The notes: generated from the letters alone by a model not told the origin. A DNA stretch of 64,000 nucleotides from Micropterix aruncella (GCA_944548615.1 OX155957.1:24893031-24957030), one strand, 5' to 3'. Shown: positions 21,796 to 33,499, numbered from the stretch's first letter. Made by a program: numbers and translations.

Positions 21796-22498
21796 CATCA
21801 TCATCATCAGCCGGTAGACGTGCACCGCTGGACATAGGCCTTTCCCATAGCATGCCATGACGAGCGGTCTTGCGCCGCCTCCATCCACCTACTTCCTGCG
21901 ACCTTGGCTAAGCCATCGGCCATCTTGTGAAGGGCCGTCCCACGTGGTCGCCTGCTTGAGAACCTCTTTTCCCCAACGGCTGTCGGTTCTGTGAGCTATT
22001 TCAGCTATCCATTGCCATTTCAAGTTGCTAATTTTACTAGCTATGTCAGTGACCTTGGTTCTGCTGCGGATTTCCTCGTTTCGGATCCTATCACGCAGTG
22101 AAACTCAAAGCATAGCTCTGTCCATGGCCCTTTGCGCGACTTTGAGTTTGTGTATCAGGCCAATATTAGCGATCACGTTTTGGTGCCATATTTCATCACT
22201 GGCAATACGCTGTGGTTATAGACTTTCGCCTTGACTAGTCTTGAGGCTCTGCAGTATTTGTGTGAGAGACTGCAGTTTTCCCAACGCTGAGCATCCGAGT
22301 TTGATTCGTCGGCAGATAGCTCCTTGACGAAGTTGAGTCTCGTATCCTCTGACCCAAATAAACATACTGGTCGACATCTTCAATTATATCCTTCCCAACG
22401 TGTACCGGTATGGGTGCGATATGGGCATTTGACATGATTTTGGTCTTACCCATGTTCATTTTTAGACCCACTTGTTGGAATACGGTATTGAGGTCTCT
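21796..22498 (-). mobile_element. 5'-truncated RTE retrotransposon with 12-bp TSD
   Basis: It is flanked by GGACACTTGTAT at 21784-21795 and 22499-22510. The 3' end (left) is (TGA)n on the minus strand, the standard RTE tail. Length is 703 bp. It landed immediately beside retroposon R copy B. Confidence 0.85.
22235..22498 (-). pseudogene. RTE reverse transcriptase, C-terminal part
   Basis: The minus strand encodes DLNTVFQQVGLKMNMGKTKI and DVDQYVYLGQRI, highly typical of insect RTE endonuclease-RTs just after the catalytic palm. Downstream (left) the likeness continues in shifted frames through the region shared with 11870-12660. 5' truncation removed the endonuclease and RT active site, and frameshifts are present. 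Confidence 0.8.
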
Positions 22499-22559
22499 GG
22501 ACACTTGTATGAGAGACTGAATGTACCAAGGTTTAAAATTTGAAATGCCCGCGAATTGG

Positions 22560-23400
22560 CTCGCGCTATTTTTTTTATTTTTTTTATTTGTTGTTTTGGG
22601 CTTTTCTAAGGTCTTTATGAGCCTTGTAACACTGCGACCATTGCTGTTATATTGTGTTCGCCACCTACTATAGTTCTGCGTTAAGCCTCGTGTTATTTAA
22701 GAACCGCAACAGGGTTTTGGCGCCAGATTGTTTTACCTCCTCAGGTTGGAGGTACTGACCATCCAAATGGGTGTATCTTTTACGCATCAGCAGGCCACAC
22801 TCGCACATGAGTTGCAGGGGAGTTTTCTCTGCCCCTTGGCAGAACCTGCACATTTTAGTGTCCCGGAGGTTGAGGTTGTATATGTGTTTGTTCAGGCCAC
22901 AATGCCCCGTGAGCGCCCTCACCAGTATGCGTAGGTTGTTCCTATTTAGCTATAAGGCCTCATGGGCAGTCTTACGGTCGTAAGCATTAATTAGCGTTTA
23001 GGAATGATTCAAACCTGGCGTGTTGTTCCAGTGGTTGACGGATTGTTTTCATCATATTTTTTTGAGCATTAGATTTGCAAGGCTTTTAGGTACGCCACAG
23101 CAAGGTTCAGGGCCATATAACGTTCCCTTTGATCCCATCTTAGCAAATTCGTCGGCTTTTTCATTTCCCTCGATGCCTGCAAGGCAGGGAACCCATTTCT
23201 TTTTGTCCAGGGAATTCAGTAATACGCAGTTTTGCACCAGCTTTGAATTAATGGTATTCGAGGCTAGTGCCGTAAGAGCTGCCTTGGTATCTGAGTGGAT
23301 ATAGATACGGTGATTGGCGTAGATCTTATGGAGGTTGATATCCGCACATTCAATAATCGCGTTGGCTCGCGCTTTAATGAAAAGACGCCAATTTGAGTTG
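22560..23400 (-). pseudogene. RNase H-bearing LINE, 3' fragment (I/R1-like superfamily)
   Basis: Reading minus, 23360-23052 gives RNase H-like text: IYIHSDTKAALTALAS, then the glycine-rich GIEGNEKADEFAKMGS (final acidic residue of RNase H). After a stop or frameshift, 22934-22668 gives LVRALTGHCGLNKHIYNL and the zinc-knuckle stretch CRFCQGAEKTPLQLMCEC, the usual C-terminus of such LINEs. An A-rich tail on the minus strand lies at 22570-22592. RNase H would remove the RNA strand after reverse transcription. The copy is truncated and broken. Confidence 0.75.
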
Positions 23401-23429
23401 ATGACGTTACATTATAGTTGCCGCCAGTA

Positions 23430-23605
23430 TCTGCGCGACGTGGATCGAAAATTGCACAGCGAGAACTGCGCGCGTCTCTTTCGCACGCACGCGCGAAAGA
23501 GATAGGGAGCTGTGTTTTTTAATTCGCTTATCTCGGAGTCTTGGATCGAAAATTGCGCAACGAGGACTGCGCGCGTCTCCTTCGCACGCACGCGAGTCAT
23601 TTTAG
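23430..23605 (+). repeat. Tandem duplication of about 102 bp with internal palindrome
   Basis: GGATCGAAAATTGC recurs at 23442 and 23543, followed by ACTGCGCGCGTCTC and TTCGCACGCACGCG in both. The first unit carries a stem TCTCTTTCGC/GCGAAAGAGA. It is non-coding and of unknown origin. Confidence 0.6.
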
Positions 23606-23984
23606 TCAATCCGATAATACATAGTCAATATGATAATAATTTGGCATGACAATTACAGTAAAAAATATATAATAATAATAAAGTATTAAAAAAAGCGATA
23701 TTTAGAACCCCTTGACGTAGAAAATATCAATTGGATTGTCATAAAAAAATGTGGTCCTACAAATAGAATATACAATCGATTATGGGGAAGAAAAGAAAAT
23801 AGTCGTAATAATATAATAGTCAATAAAATGGAGAAAATGTCAAGCTAAATCAAGAAAATCTATATAGAAATCGTCAATAACCTATCTTAAAACTACAAAG
23901 TCTTAAGATAAGAAAATTGGTCTAAAATTATCGATAACCTAATTAAAATTCGTTAATGTCATACAATTCTCGCTTAATAAGGTA

Positions 23985-24122
23985 GTATGTGTATATGTGT
24001 GTATGTGTGTATGTGTGTATGTGAGGGTGTGTATATGGGTGTATGTGTGAATGCGTGTGTGTATATGTATGTGTGTATGGGTGTGTACGATCATATATAG
24101 ATATATATGTGTGTGTGTGTGC
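23985..24122. repeat. GT/TGTA microsatellite
   Basis: Alternating TGTGTA, TGTA and GT units. The His/Thr-rich minus frame across it is an artefact. Confidence 0.9.
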
Positions 24123-24189
24123 TGATTCGTCGCGTACATCGACCGTAAGTCACATACTTTTAAAGCGGAAATTACTGAAGACCTATATG

Positions 24190-24540
24190 GTTGCATCAAT
24201 GAAACCATCACTAATTAGCTGCACAGTCCGGAGCGAAGTTTCTTTATCCGCTGGGTTGACTGAAAGCCTGAAATTGTCAACAGAACATTTAAAACAATAG
24301 CGATATAATTCTGCGAGATTTGCACTGCAATCGGAAAATGAAGATCTGCGTTGCATTATATCGGATATGAATCGTATAATGGACTTTATGGATCAAAGCA
24401 GCTGCTATCGTAATATAGAGCTTCAAATGGTTCTAGGAAAGAGTAATGAAAATATTATTTCCTTTATTACTAACCTCTGCTCGCAAGTATCAGCTGAATA
24501 AAGAACATATTATTGGTTGCCAGCGTGTCTCATGGATGTA
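24190..24540 (+). pseudogene. LINE ORF1 fragment (coiled coil)
   Basis: One frame reads SLSAGLTESLKLSTEHLKQ, a TAG, then RFALQSENEDLRCIISDMNR and GKSNENIISFITNLCSQVSA. A one-base shift after GAA continues KEHIIGCQRVSWM. Such heptad-rich text followed by SENII and HIIGCxRV is found in ORF1 of CR1/Jockey-type LINEs of insects. One stop and one frameshift are visible. It is distinct in sequence from the ORF1 at the left edge. Confidence 0.6.
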
Positions 24541-24559
24541 TGTGTTTGTGAATAGATGC

Positions 24560-25470
24560 TTCTGTCATTATTACTGTAATTTACTTTAAAAAAAAATAAT
24601 TTCAATTGGACATGTTCTTACTTTAATTATCAATATATTGATTTTTGCTGTGTGATTTGTGATTTTGAGTTAGTTTGTTTGTTCTCCTTATTGTAAAATT
24701 TCACGATTGGTGCGTTTATTTCATATGCCAATCTCTTACAACCAACCCAAATAAGACGTGTTAGGCACCGATAACTGTTGAGTGACAGTTGCATATGTGT
24801 TATAATGATTGACATTTATTTAATATTTATTTAATAAATAAAGTATTATTTATTTTAACATTATCTTGTAACATTATCTTATCCACGAGCATGACTACAA
24901 GCATGACCACGTTACCTTCTTCATTGATTCAAGTCTCCGCCTATACAGGCGTAGTACTACTTGAGAGACATGAGCCACATATTATTTTTTATTTTATTTT
25001 TCACACTAAGCCGTCAATTTTAAGATAGGTAGAAAGCAAATATAATTTTATTTATTATGTAAAATTCCATTGAAGAAAAACTTATAATTGCAGAAGCCTA
25101 ATATTAATAATAAAATTCTTTATTTTCAATAAAAAAAGCGGGCTTATTGCCTAGCGGCAATATTTATCAGCTAACCTATAATTCCAGTGTATATGACATT
25201 TTGCGTTGATTCTGTAAGCATGAAGAATGAATTAGCTAAAAAAGTATATTTATATAGAAAAACCAAAAATGATCTCACTCGCTCGGTGTCTATGAAACCT
25301 ATAAGTTGGAATACGACATGGAATATAATAGAATACCACATATTATGATCACCAACTAAATTATATAAGTAATGTATCTCTTCAACCTGTTTTTTTATCA
25401 CCCTAGGAGATTTTCGTTTAGAGGAGACGTTTCGTTTAGAGATACCGAGAAAAGGCATTTTTAGTTTTAC
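24560..25470. other. AT-rich spacer
   Basis: No gene or repeat copy recognised. Confidence 0.3.
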
Positions 25471-25473
25471 TTT

Positions 25474-26231
<758 letters not shown>

Positions 26232-26251
26232 TAATAAAATAAATAAAGTAG

Positions 26252-26491
26252 GTAATATGCTTCGCCATTAAAACCCACTATCACCACTGCGTAAAGATAG
26301 TTATTCTATGCTAGCTCTGCGATTGACCGTTTAGTATGCGTTTGGTTCCCGGCGCTAGCGGACGTGGAATCTGCGCTTGACGCTTCGTCAACGCTGGATT
26401 TTTATTGGTAAACCCTACAAAATTGACTTCGCCTATTTTTTCGCGTGTCCGCCCATTTCGTATATTTTTCTGAGGTCTCATGCCGTCTTAA
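26252..26491 (+). mobile_element. TTAA-flanked MITE, truncated copy 2
   Basis: Matches the right 40% of the full copy at 61881-62456, up to the terminal inverted repeat and TTAA at 26488-26491. The left end is absent and is replaced by AT-rich sequence and the AT array. Confidence 0.8.
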
Positions 26492-26699
26492 TCTAGAATA
26501 ACTGCTCCTTTAATTAAAATATCTAATGTTGACAGTATACTTTAAATTCAAAGTTTACCAAAAGTATGTCAATGTTCCGTTTACCCCATATGTATATAAA
26601 TTACTTAACCAAGAAGTATATAAGTGCACTGGCATTTCTCTCTAAATAGCTCTACATTTTATTATATTTATATTTACGTAATAACCATTCAACCTGATG

Positions 26700-26990
26700 G
26701 TTAGTTAGTTAGTTGTCAGACTAGGACTCGTCTATCCAAAAATATGCGGCCTGGATTGTCTTGTTGTTCGTGTGTTGTAGGTCCTGGAGTGTGATGAGGT
26801 TTGACAGCTGCAGACAGGATAGGAGGTGTTCGTCATCCTGCAACGTTCCCCAGTCGTATGTTGGATTCGCTGTGTAGCCATAGCAGACGAGATTGGCTCG
26901 GCATCTTGTCACAGTGTTCTTTGGCCCCGTGGTAGAAGGATTGGCCGGTGAGTTCAGACTCACCGTTTCCAGGGACGCCTGATTGTTCAT
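26700..26990 (-). pseudogene. LINE C-terminal fragment
   Basis: The minus frame ends CRANLVCYGYTANPTYDWGT, DDEHLLSCLQLSN, LQDLQHTNNKTIQAAYFWID. It resembles the gag-like zinc-knuckle tail of Jockey/R1-type LINE ORF2 (WGY...C.CG...EHLL.C...), although here Cys are replaced by Trp and other residues. Only the tail remains, and the precise clade is unknown. Confidence 0.5.
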
Positions 26991-28020
26991 GATCGCAGAC
27001 TAGACGGTCGAAAATGTGCACAATCTTTGGGGAGACTAAATCTGTGTCCCATTTTGAATTATATTTTATATTATGTACTGAACCTGGCATATTTCTAGGA
27101 AAGAATTGAGATGCATCAATAAACAATGTAACAAAATTGATGCATCCAACCATACTAGGTATATAAAATACAAATTTTAACATATGTATGAATCTTATAT
27201 AGGTAAAATTCGTTTATCAATGTTTACAATATTTTAAGTGCTTGATTAAATTACGCAGTAAAAATGAGATCAAGAGTTTCTAATCAATTTCAAAATAAAA
27301 ATAAAAATGGTTGTTGTATAATATTAATTTCCAAAGTACTATGATGTTATTACCAGGAAGTAACAAATGGTCAGTGGCCAAAATACTATCGCTAATATTG
27401 ATTATTCGAATCGCTATAATTGATCTATCTGTGTATTTTGTATCATGGTCATAATTCTATAATATAAATCTACTCATATATTACCATATTAATGGCCGTT
27501 GTAAAATATATGTTTAATATTTGGTTAACAGTGCATTTACTTACAACTGCAGTAGGAGAATAGCCCTATAAAAAAAATCTAGATACAAAATGAGATGAAA
27601 TACAATAAGTACTGCAAAACTATGCAAAAGTATTCAGAAAATCTTCAATGATTAAACAACTCACCGTACAAAGGCAGGGTCGGATGAAAGGAAAAAAGGT
27701 TACATAAGCAATCTAGTACTTCAAAAACTCCTTTGTTATTCTGCCTAGATAATATATCCTTTATAATATACATGTCGTCCACTCTTTAAGCGCTTAAATA
27801 TAATAACCTTAACGTCTTTGTATTTACATAAATTGTTAAAAGCCTTTTATTTAAATAAAGATAGCAAAGAAGAAAGATCTGAGGTACACAAATTCAATAC
27901 AAAAAATAAACAAAATTTTAAATTACCTTTCACGAAAATTAGTACATATATGCAAAGCCCAGAATATTCTAGCATCAAATATTATAAAATATTGCCTTAA
28001 GCGTTAAAAAACAACAAAAA
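26991..28020. other. AT-rich spacer
   Basis: No gene recognised. A 60-codon frame at 27818-28000 has no family likeness. Confidence 0.3.
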
Positions 28021-28028
28021 AATACGTG

Positions 28029-28600
28029 TGGCACTCGGGGACTGCCGCGGTAAAGCTATTGCATAACATTTTTAACAACTTATGCAATTATAATTATTTA
28101 TTTATTTTATTTTTTCTGATATCAGATAACTGCGCTCTTTCGGAAAACGTTGAAATTATTCCGAATCATCTGCGGAAGCAAATGATTCGGAATAATTTGA
28201 TCGTCTTCCGATAGAGCGCCGCGCACGAATTTTTTATTCGATAAAGCAAAAAAACCGGATTATTAAAAAAAAACGTAGATAAAAAGATAGATAATTAAAT
28301 TATCTTTCAAATGGTTCAGGTTTCATAATAATACGCCAGATAGTATTTGCGTAGAAGTCGTTTTTGTGTTTAGACCTAATTTCACAAATTAATTACACTA
28401 TGTAATATAAACAAAATCTAAAATATTCAAAGCTAAGATATTAGCAAAATGTTCTTGTTTAACATATATTTTTTTCGAATCGTAAGCAGTACTCGTTTAG
28501 ACGTAATTATCAGTTTAAAATCATTAATTTCGTTAAGAAATTCGGTCGCCGCTCTGGCCTAGGCCCGCGATAAAAGCTATGCAATAGCTTAAAAATGAAA
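28029..28600. repeat. Direct repeat pair flanking the hairpin
   Basis: CCGCGGTAAAGCTATTGCAT at about 28043 and a similar CCGCGATAAAAGCTATGCAA at about 28568 lie in the same orientation about 525 bp apart. They may be internal or terminal parts of a non-autonomous element that carries the hairpin. No TSD is visible. Confidence 0.3.
28132..28219 (+). ncRNA. miRNA-precursor-like hairpin, 88 nt (candidate)
   Basis: Outer stem GCGCTC/GAGCGC, a paired TTCGGAA block, a middle with a few mismatches, then a perfect 17-bp inner stem (AAATTATTCCGAATCAT with its complement) and a loop of about 12 nt. Size and mismatch pattern suit an insect pre-miRNA. A small foldback MITE is an equally good explanation. 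The strand is arbitrary. Confidence 0.35.
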
Positions 28601-28959
28601 AATCAGTTCGTTGATGCCCTAAAGAAATTCCTATCAGAAAATGCATTTTTTCCATAAAAGAATTTCAGATTTGTTGCAGACTGAACAAAGAAATAGGATT
28701 ATAAAAAGGAAATTTATTTACCCATAATTTTTAATTTTAAATAACATTTAATTCTTCATTGTTTTATTCCTAATTTGTTTAGTTACTTCTTTGAAATTCT
28801 GTTTTTAATTCACATAATATATTTTGATTTTTATATCTAACTAGATGACCCGGTGAACTTCGTACCACCTAAAATTGATTTGATTATAACTCTTTATAAG
28901 CGTTTATTAATCCTAATTAACCTTCCAAATACAATTCATTGAAATCTATAATATGGCCA

Positions 28960-29760
28960 AATCATGTACGGTTTGAGTTTCGTTTGGTGATTAAATGAAT
29001 GTCATTTGTAATTAAAATAAATTAAATGTACTTAATTTACATGATGAAATTTAAATGCAGTTCACATCCAACACAAAACATTCTGGTAAACTATGTTTTT
29101 CGTTTTGTTTTCCAGCGCATAAATAAACAAAATGATGGCTTTCCGACCGATGCCTTGGCGAATACGGGACATACAGACGTCCATTCGTGAAATACGGAAA
29201 TTCCAAGTTAATTCCGCAAACTTTCAACACGCGTGATTTGTCATCGTGAAGGCCAGACGCACGGGGAATCTAAATTCCGCTTTCCAGAAATACCAAACGT
29301 ACAACTGTAGATTGTCTTTTGTATGCCGCTAAGGAAAAGATGCACCAAATCGCCTCTTTGCTGCTGACATAGCGACACGTCTGATACTGAGATGCAACTC
29401 GTTTTAATTCCTCACAGCTATATTGCTTTATTCTACGTATTTGCATATGTAATTTATTGAGTTGATGAAGTTGCAGTATTCCACATTGATTTGCGCTTTA
29501 AAAGCCTTGGACAATAAGGCACAATCTAACGATTGACCACATTTACATCTTGCCCTTTGACCTTCACAACTGCAGATCGCCCATTGTCCGCAACTGATCG
29601 GCGACGATGCAATGGGTATCCGTCATTGCATGTGATGGTGTTAGCAATCAGGTCTCTCGGGTAACGCCTGAAACAGCTACTATCGAGCATACAGGGTGAG
29701 GTGTTGTTATAAACTTCGCGAAGTCCATAGTTCATATTCTTAGGCACCACTGCAAGCAAT
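28960..29760 (-). pseudogene. Helitron Rep/helicase (RepHel) remnants
   Basis: Minus-strand text typical of RepHel appears in several frames. CMLDSSCFRRYPRDLIANT and NDGYPLHRRR lie at 29560-29720. A stop stands where NRW is expected, then INVEYCNFINSINYICKYV follows near 29420-29500. RVLKVCGINLEFPYFTNGRL lies near 29170-29230 and LFIYALENKTKNIVYQNVL near 29060-29110. The last two are the end of the helicase domain. RepHel nicks and unwinds DNA for rolling-circle transposition. Large parts are deleted and many stops and shifts are present, so it is inactive. Confidence 0.75.
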
Positions 29761-30110
29761 TTCGGATTAACAGCTTCATGTTGTATTTCGGCCGAGATGA
29801 TGGAATCATCTCACATCAGTGCGGTTTGCACTTGAAGTAGTTTGCCGCACATTTGACTGACTTCGTCGACATATGTTATCTCTTCTTCTCGACATTGTAA
29901 TGGACACTGTAAAACACAACGGAATTGTTTTTACGCTCACTCAAATGGATCGAAATTTCCATGAGGTCTTTACAGTATTGAAATCCCCAAACTAAGTCCA
30001 AATTCGTGGTTATGTCATTAAAAAAAACGGTTGTGTCACCCCAAGACTTTTCTGTGAAGTAGCCAGGAACGTAATTCATCTGAATATTAATATCATTAAT
30101 CCTACAACAA

Positions 30111-30123
30111 CCCCCCCCCCCCC
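30111..30123. repeat. C homopolymer of 13
   Basis: Pure C run inside the Helitron, just left of the TTTTTCGAC minisatellite. Confidence 0.9.
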
Positions 30124-30167
30124 ACCCCTAACCTAGCGACACCCTTTAAAACTCGAAAATCGAAATC

Positions 30168-30520
30168 TAAATCGACTTTGACTTCGACTTCGACTTTTCG
30201 ACTTTTTAGACTTATCCGACTTTTTCGACTTTTTCGACTTTTTATACTTTTTCGACTTTTTTGACTTTTTGACTTTTCCGACTTTTTCGATTTTTTTGAC
30301 TTTTGCGACTTTTTTTACTTTCGACTTTTTTTGACTTTTTTTGACTTTTTTTGTTTTTTAAACTTTTTTGACTTAGTATTTTCTCACTTTTTCGCCTTGT
30401 TCGACTTTTTTGACATTTTCGGCTTTTTCGACTTTCGACTTTTCGACCTTTTCGACTTTTTCGACTTTTTCAACTTTTTTTACTTTTTTGACTTTCACAT
30501 TCTTTGAGTTTTCGACTATT
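30168..30520 (+). repeat. Minisatellite of about 9 bp, (CGACTTTTT)n
   Basis: Some 350 bp of degenerate CGACTTTTT units with length variants of 6-12 bp. Tandem arrays inside Helitrons are a known feature of the class. Confidence 0.85.
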
Positions 30521-30819
30521 TGAAATTTTACTCATTGTACGGAATGAATAACAGTTATGGACAAAGCTGTCAAACAATAGATACGATCGCCGCGACAGCC
30601 ATCTAGAGAGTGGCCAATGTTCCCAAAATGACCAATTTCGATTTTTTCGATTTTCAGTTGTTTCTTTGAGTTTTTCCTAAATATTTTTTTTTTGTGAACC
30701 ACCCCTGAATCAAGCCAAACAAAATAAAAGAAAACTAATTCAAATCGGTCGAGTCATTTCCGAGATCCTGCGAGACTAACGCACGGCGATTCATTTTTAT
30801 ATATAAGATGTAGGTACTT

Positions 30820-31440
30820 TGATTTTAAGGGCACCTCATTCTTGTTTTATTTAGCGTGTTTAAGACAATTTATTAGTGATTCTTTTGATTATTGACTATG
30901 TTTGAACTATTTTTATTTTTAAATTTATTGCGTAACAATATGTTATTCTATGTTAATATTTACTGTTGTTTATTATCCCATTCAATTTTTATTATGTGAA
31001 ATAATTTTTTTACCTACCCAATTCAACTTTTTTACACTTAACCTAACTGATTTTGTACTATTATTATAATAGGTGTTTTTTTATATTTATTGTTGAATGT
31101 AACAAAAATATTGTGGGCCTAAAAGGCAGATTGTGCAGCACTGAATAATTATACAACTCTATATTACTACACCACAATCACAATAATATAATAAATAAAT
31201 TGAATTTTAAAAAAAGATTTGAGTATATTCTTTCCGGAAACACGAATTTTACGAAAATGAATCGAGACAAAAGTTGTACCAGGAGGAATTGTTTTTTACA
31301 AGGAATGGTTCCATGTATGTAATGTAATGTAATTCATTCATTCGTTCAATGTAATTCATTCACAATTACCTATTTATTATCAAACTTATATCGTGTGGTT
31401 CCTTTCGTAACATAATGTCGCCCGTAGGTACCCAGTAACC
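30820..31440. other. AT-rich spacer with LINE-like tail
   Basis: Positions 31090-31145 (AAAATATTGTGGGCCTAAAA, then GGCAGATTGTGC) match 63740-63790 in reverse orientation, probably a shared LINE 3' end. Nothing else is recognised. Confidence 0.35.
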
Positions 31441-31455
31441 TCGCTCGTTAGAGCT

Positions 31456-32109
31456 ATGCCGAGGATAGTTGGAAGGATGGAGCTATGCCGATGTCCCCTT
31501 TGTAGCAATACCCCTTGCACAGCCAGACATATTCTAGCTGGCTGCAAGGTGGCCTTAGATCAAGGACGGTACACTTACCGCCACGACAAAGTCCTTGCTG
31601 TAATTCGCGAGGTAATTAACCTCTCAGTGGCTCGTGCCAACAAGGGTTTGACAGTATCATCTAAACCCCCAATACAGTTTGTGTGGAATGGCTCTAAAGG
31701 CAAAAAACATTTCACTACAAAACCTTTCTCAATGATCAAGAAAGCTTCAGATTACATTCTGGAGGTTGATTAGGTCTCTAAACAGTATAAATTCCCTGAA
31801 AGTCTCGGATGCACAGCCCTGCGCCCAGATATAACTCTTTACTCTCCATCTCGGAAGATGACCCTTATCGTAGAATTAACTGTTCCATGGGAATCAGATA
31901 TCCCAAAAGACGACGAGTTCAAATTAAATAAATACTATGGTCTCGCAAATGCCGTCACCCGGAACCCCTTCACTATTCACCTTCACGAGGTGGAAGTTGG
32001 CGCTCGTGGCCTGCCAGCTAAATCACTCTTTCACCTTTTTAAAGATCTTGGTCTCACCAGGAAAATAATCAACTCCTTATTCTGCATCTCAAATTCTATG
32101 GCTTCGTAG
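31456..32109 (+). pseudogene. LINE 3' end with zinc knuckle and restriction-like endonuclease
   Basis: One frame spans the region, broken only by TAG at 31771-31773. Before it: CRCPLCSNTPCTARHILAGC, a C-x2-C...H-x4-C knuckle. After it: LRPDITLYSPSSRK then LIVELTVPWES, the PD...ExT pattern of restriction-like endonucleases (RLE) that lie C-terminal to the RT in R2/R4/NeSL-type LINEs. The RLE nicks target DNA to prime reverse transcription, often at specific sites. The end reads VGARGLPAKSLFHLFKDLGL. 5' truncated, one nonsense codon, otherwise well kept. Confidence 0.7.
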
Positions 32110-32370
32110 GGGAAGTGAATGGTTGGTAAGGTGACGCTCACATGGGGCAAGACAGGTGTCCTAAACCTACCACGGCCGGTCGTTAGTCCGGAATCCACCG
32201 TTCACCCCCCAGAAGTGTATTAATGGTATATGATGGGCCCGAATTCGGTCGGCAGATCTGTTTGGATTTTATTGTATTTTATTTATTTTCGGTGTTTAAA
32301 ATTTATGAAATCATTTACTCCACCGACCCAAATTGTACAAGTGAAATAGTTCTGAAAATGAAAATAATCT

Positions 32371-33039
32371 ATATATAGAGTTGTCAACTACAACGGACGA
32401 ACCCGTCACCTCAGGAAGTTTCAACGATTAGTCGCTCTCTCCCGTGAAGTGAACGCAGAAGATTTGGACAAACAAATCTACCGCCAAGCTCCGCCACATG
32501 CCCGCAAGAGGCCAACGCCTTAACCGCGAGATAGCCAGGAGTGTTATCCACCGGGCTTACACTGACGCCCTTGCTTCCAATTGCGACCAGATTACTCCGG
32601 TCTCTCGATTGGTTACGAGTTCGAGGCCGCTTGCGCGGTCCTCTCCCTTAGGAAGCGGTGAAACGGTGTATACCGAATCTATCGCGGTCCACGGCATCCT
32701 TTGCCCGGCTGTTCATTCAGGATCGGGTAGCCGATGGTCGTTTCAAGAGCAGTCGCCGTAAGGTTCGCAACCAACCCCGCTCTATTGGAAACAGTACTGC
32801 TTCCAGACTCCCCCGACCGTCAGTCAGAGTGCACAGTCGATTGGCTTACGCCGCACGGTGCGCAGACCGTCCAGGAGAAGGTTGATTTTCAGGGGAAACT
32901 AGCCCTAAGGCCATACTCCTACCCGGGCTCGCACTTCATGCATGGAGGCCGCCGGATGGGTGTTGACCCGTGAGTGTGACCAACCATAAACAGAATAGGT
33001 CTTCGTGGCCAACTCAGCAAGGGCCCATTAGCTCCCCAT
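32371..33039 (+). mobile_element. Retroposon family R, copy C, with 14-bp TSD
   Basis: This 669-bp GC-rich element is flanked by AATGAAAATAATCT at 32357-32370 and 33040-33053. It opens ATATATAGAGTTGTCAACTA and closes CCCATTAGCTCCCCAT. It has no TIRs, long ORF or poly(A). A TSD of this length points to target-primed reverse transcription, so it is a SINE-like or LINE-3'UTR-derived retroposon of unknown parent. Frames on both strands across it are not conserved between copies. It lies 260 bp downstream of the RLE LINE end, but no link is proven. Confidence 0.75.
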
Positions 33040-33329
33040 AATGAAAATAATCTCCACGTTCTCTTTCTTGCGCATACATACCTCTGTGAATAATGAAAGT
33101 GCATGAAAGAGAAAAAAATATACATAAAAGAGATTATGCCGCCGGTTGTCGGGCGTTGTTAACGTCGCCGATTTATAAATTAGGCGATTAAAACATATGA
33201 AGCATTTCACACATGACATTTTAAAAAACCGGACGGATGCTCGCGGAGTTCTCTCAGACACCCAGCAGTCTCACGTCTGTGCGTGCAGCAATCTCGCTAA
33301 TCCCACTGGATGGTTCGGAGTAAGCACAT

Positions 33330-33490
33330 ATCCAGGGAGGGGGGATTGTTAGGATTTATCCCCCTTCCCCTCACCCCAAATCCAGCATACCTTCATTTTG
33401 TTTTGACGGGTTATTTCAAGATTGGTGGGTGCTGCGCGCGTTGTTTCAATAAACGCCTCCCCCCCCCCCCCCCGAACCTAAAATCTGGAT
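33330..33490. other. G/C-run pair with TATCCAG ends
   Basis: TATCCAGGGAGGGGGG (about 33330) and a C15 run (33459-33473) followed by CTGGATA face each other. It could be a small DNA element with inverted ends, but the arms match poorly. Confidence 0.25.
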
Positions 33491-33499
33491 AGGTACCAG

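Larger units (their letters stand above)
28841..30808 (-). mobile_element. Helitron with RepHel remnants
   Basis: On the minus strand it starts A|TCTTATATATAAAAATGAA at 30808 and ends CTAG at 28844-28841 followed by T. This is the Helitron rule of insertion between A and T without TSD. A short GC-rich stem (GGTG...CACC) precedes the CTAG end. Inside are RepHel relics, a SINE-like 3' motif (30028-30070), a C run and a TTTTTCGAC minisatellite. At 1,968 bp it is an internally deleted relative of an autonomous Helitron. Confidence 0.8.

Noticed and set aside
24043..24211. Cys/Val and His/Thr repeat frames
   Set aside because: Products of the GT/TGTA microsatellite.
32498..33125. Several overlapping Arg/Ser-rich frames
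   Set aside because: They lie inside retroposon R copy C and are not conserved between copies.
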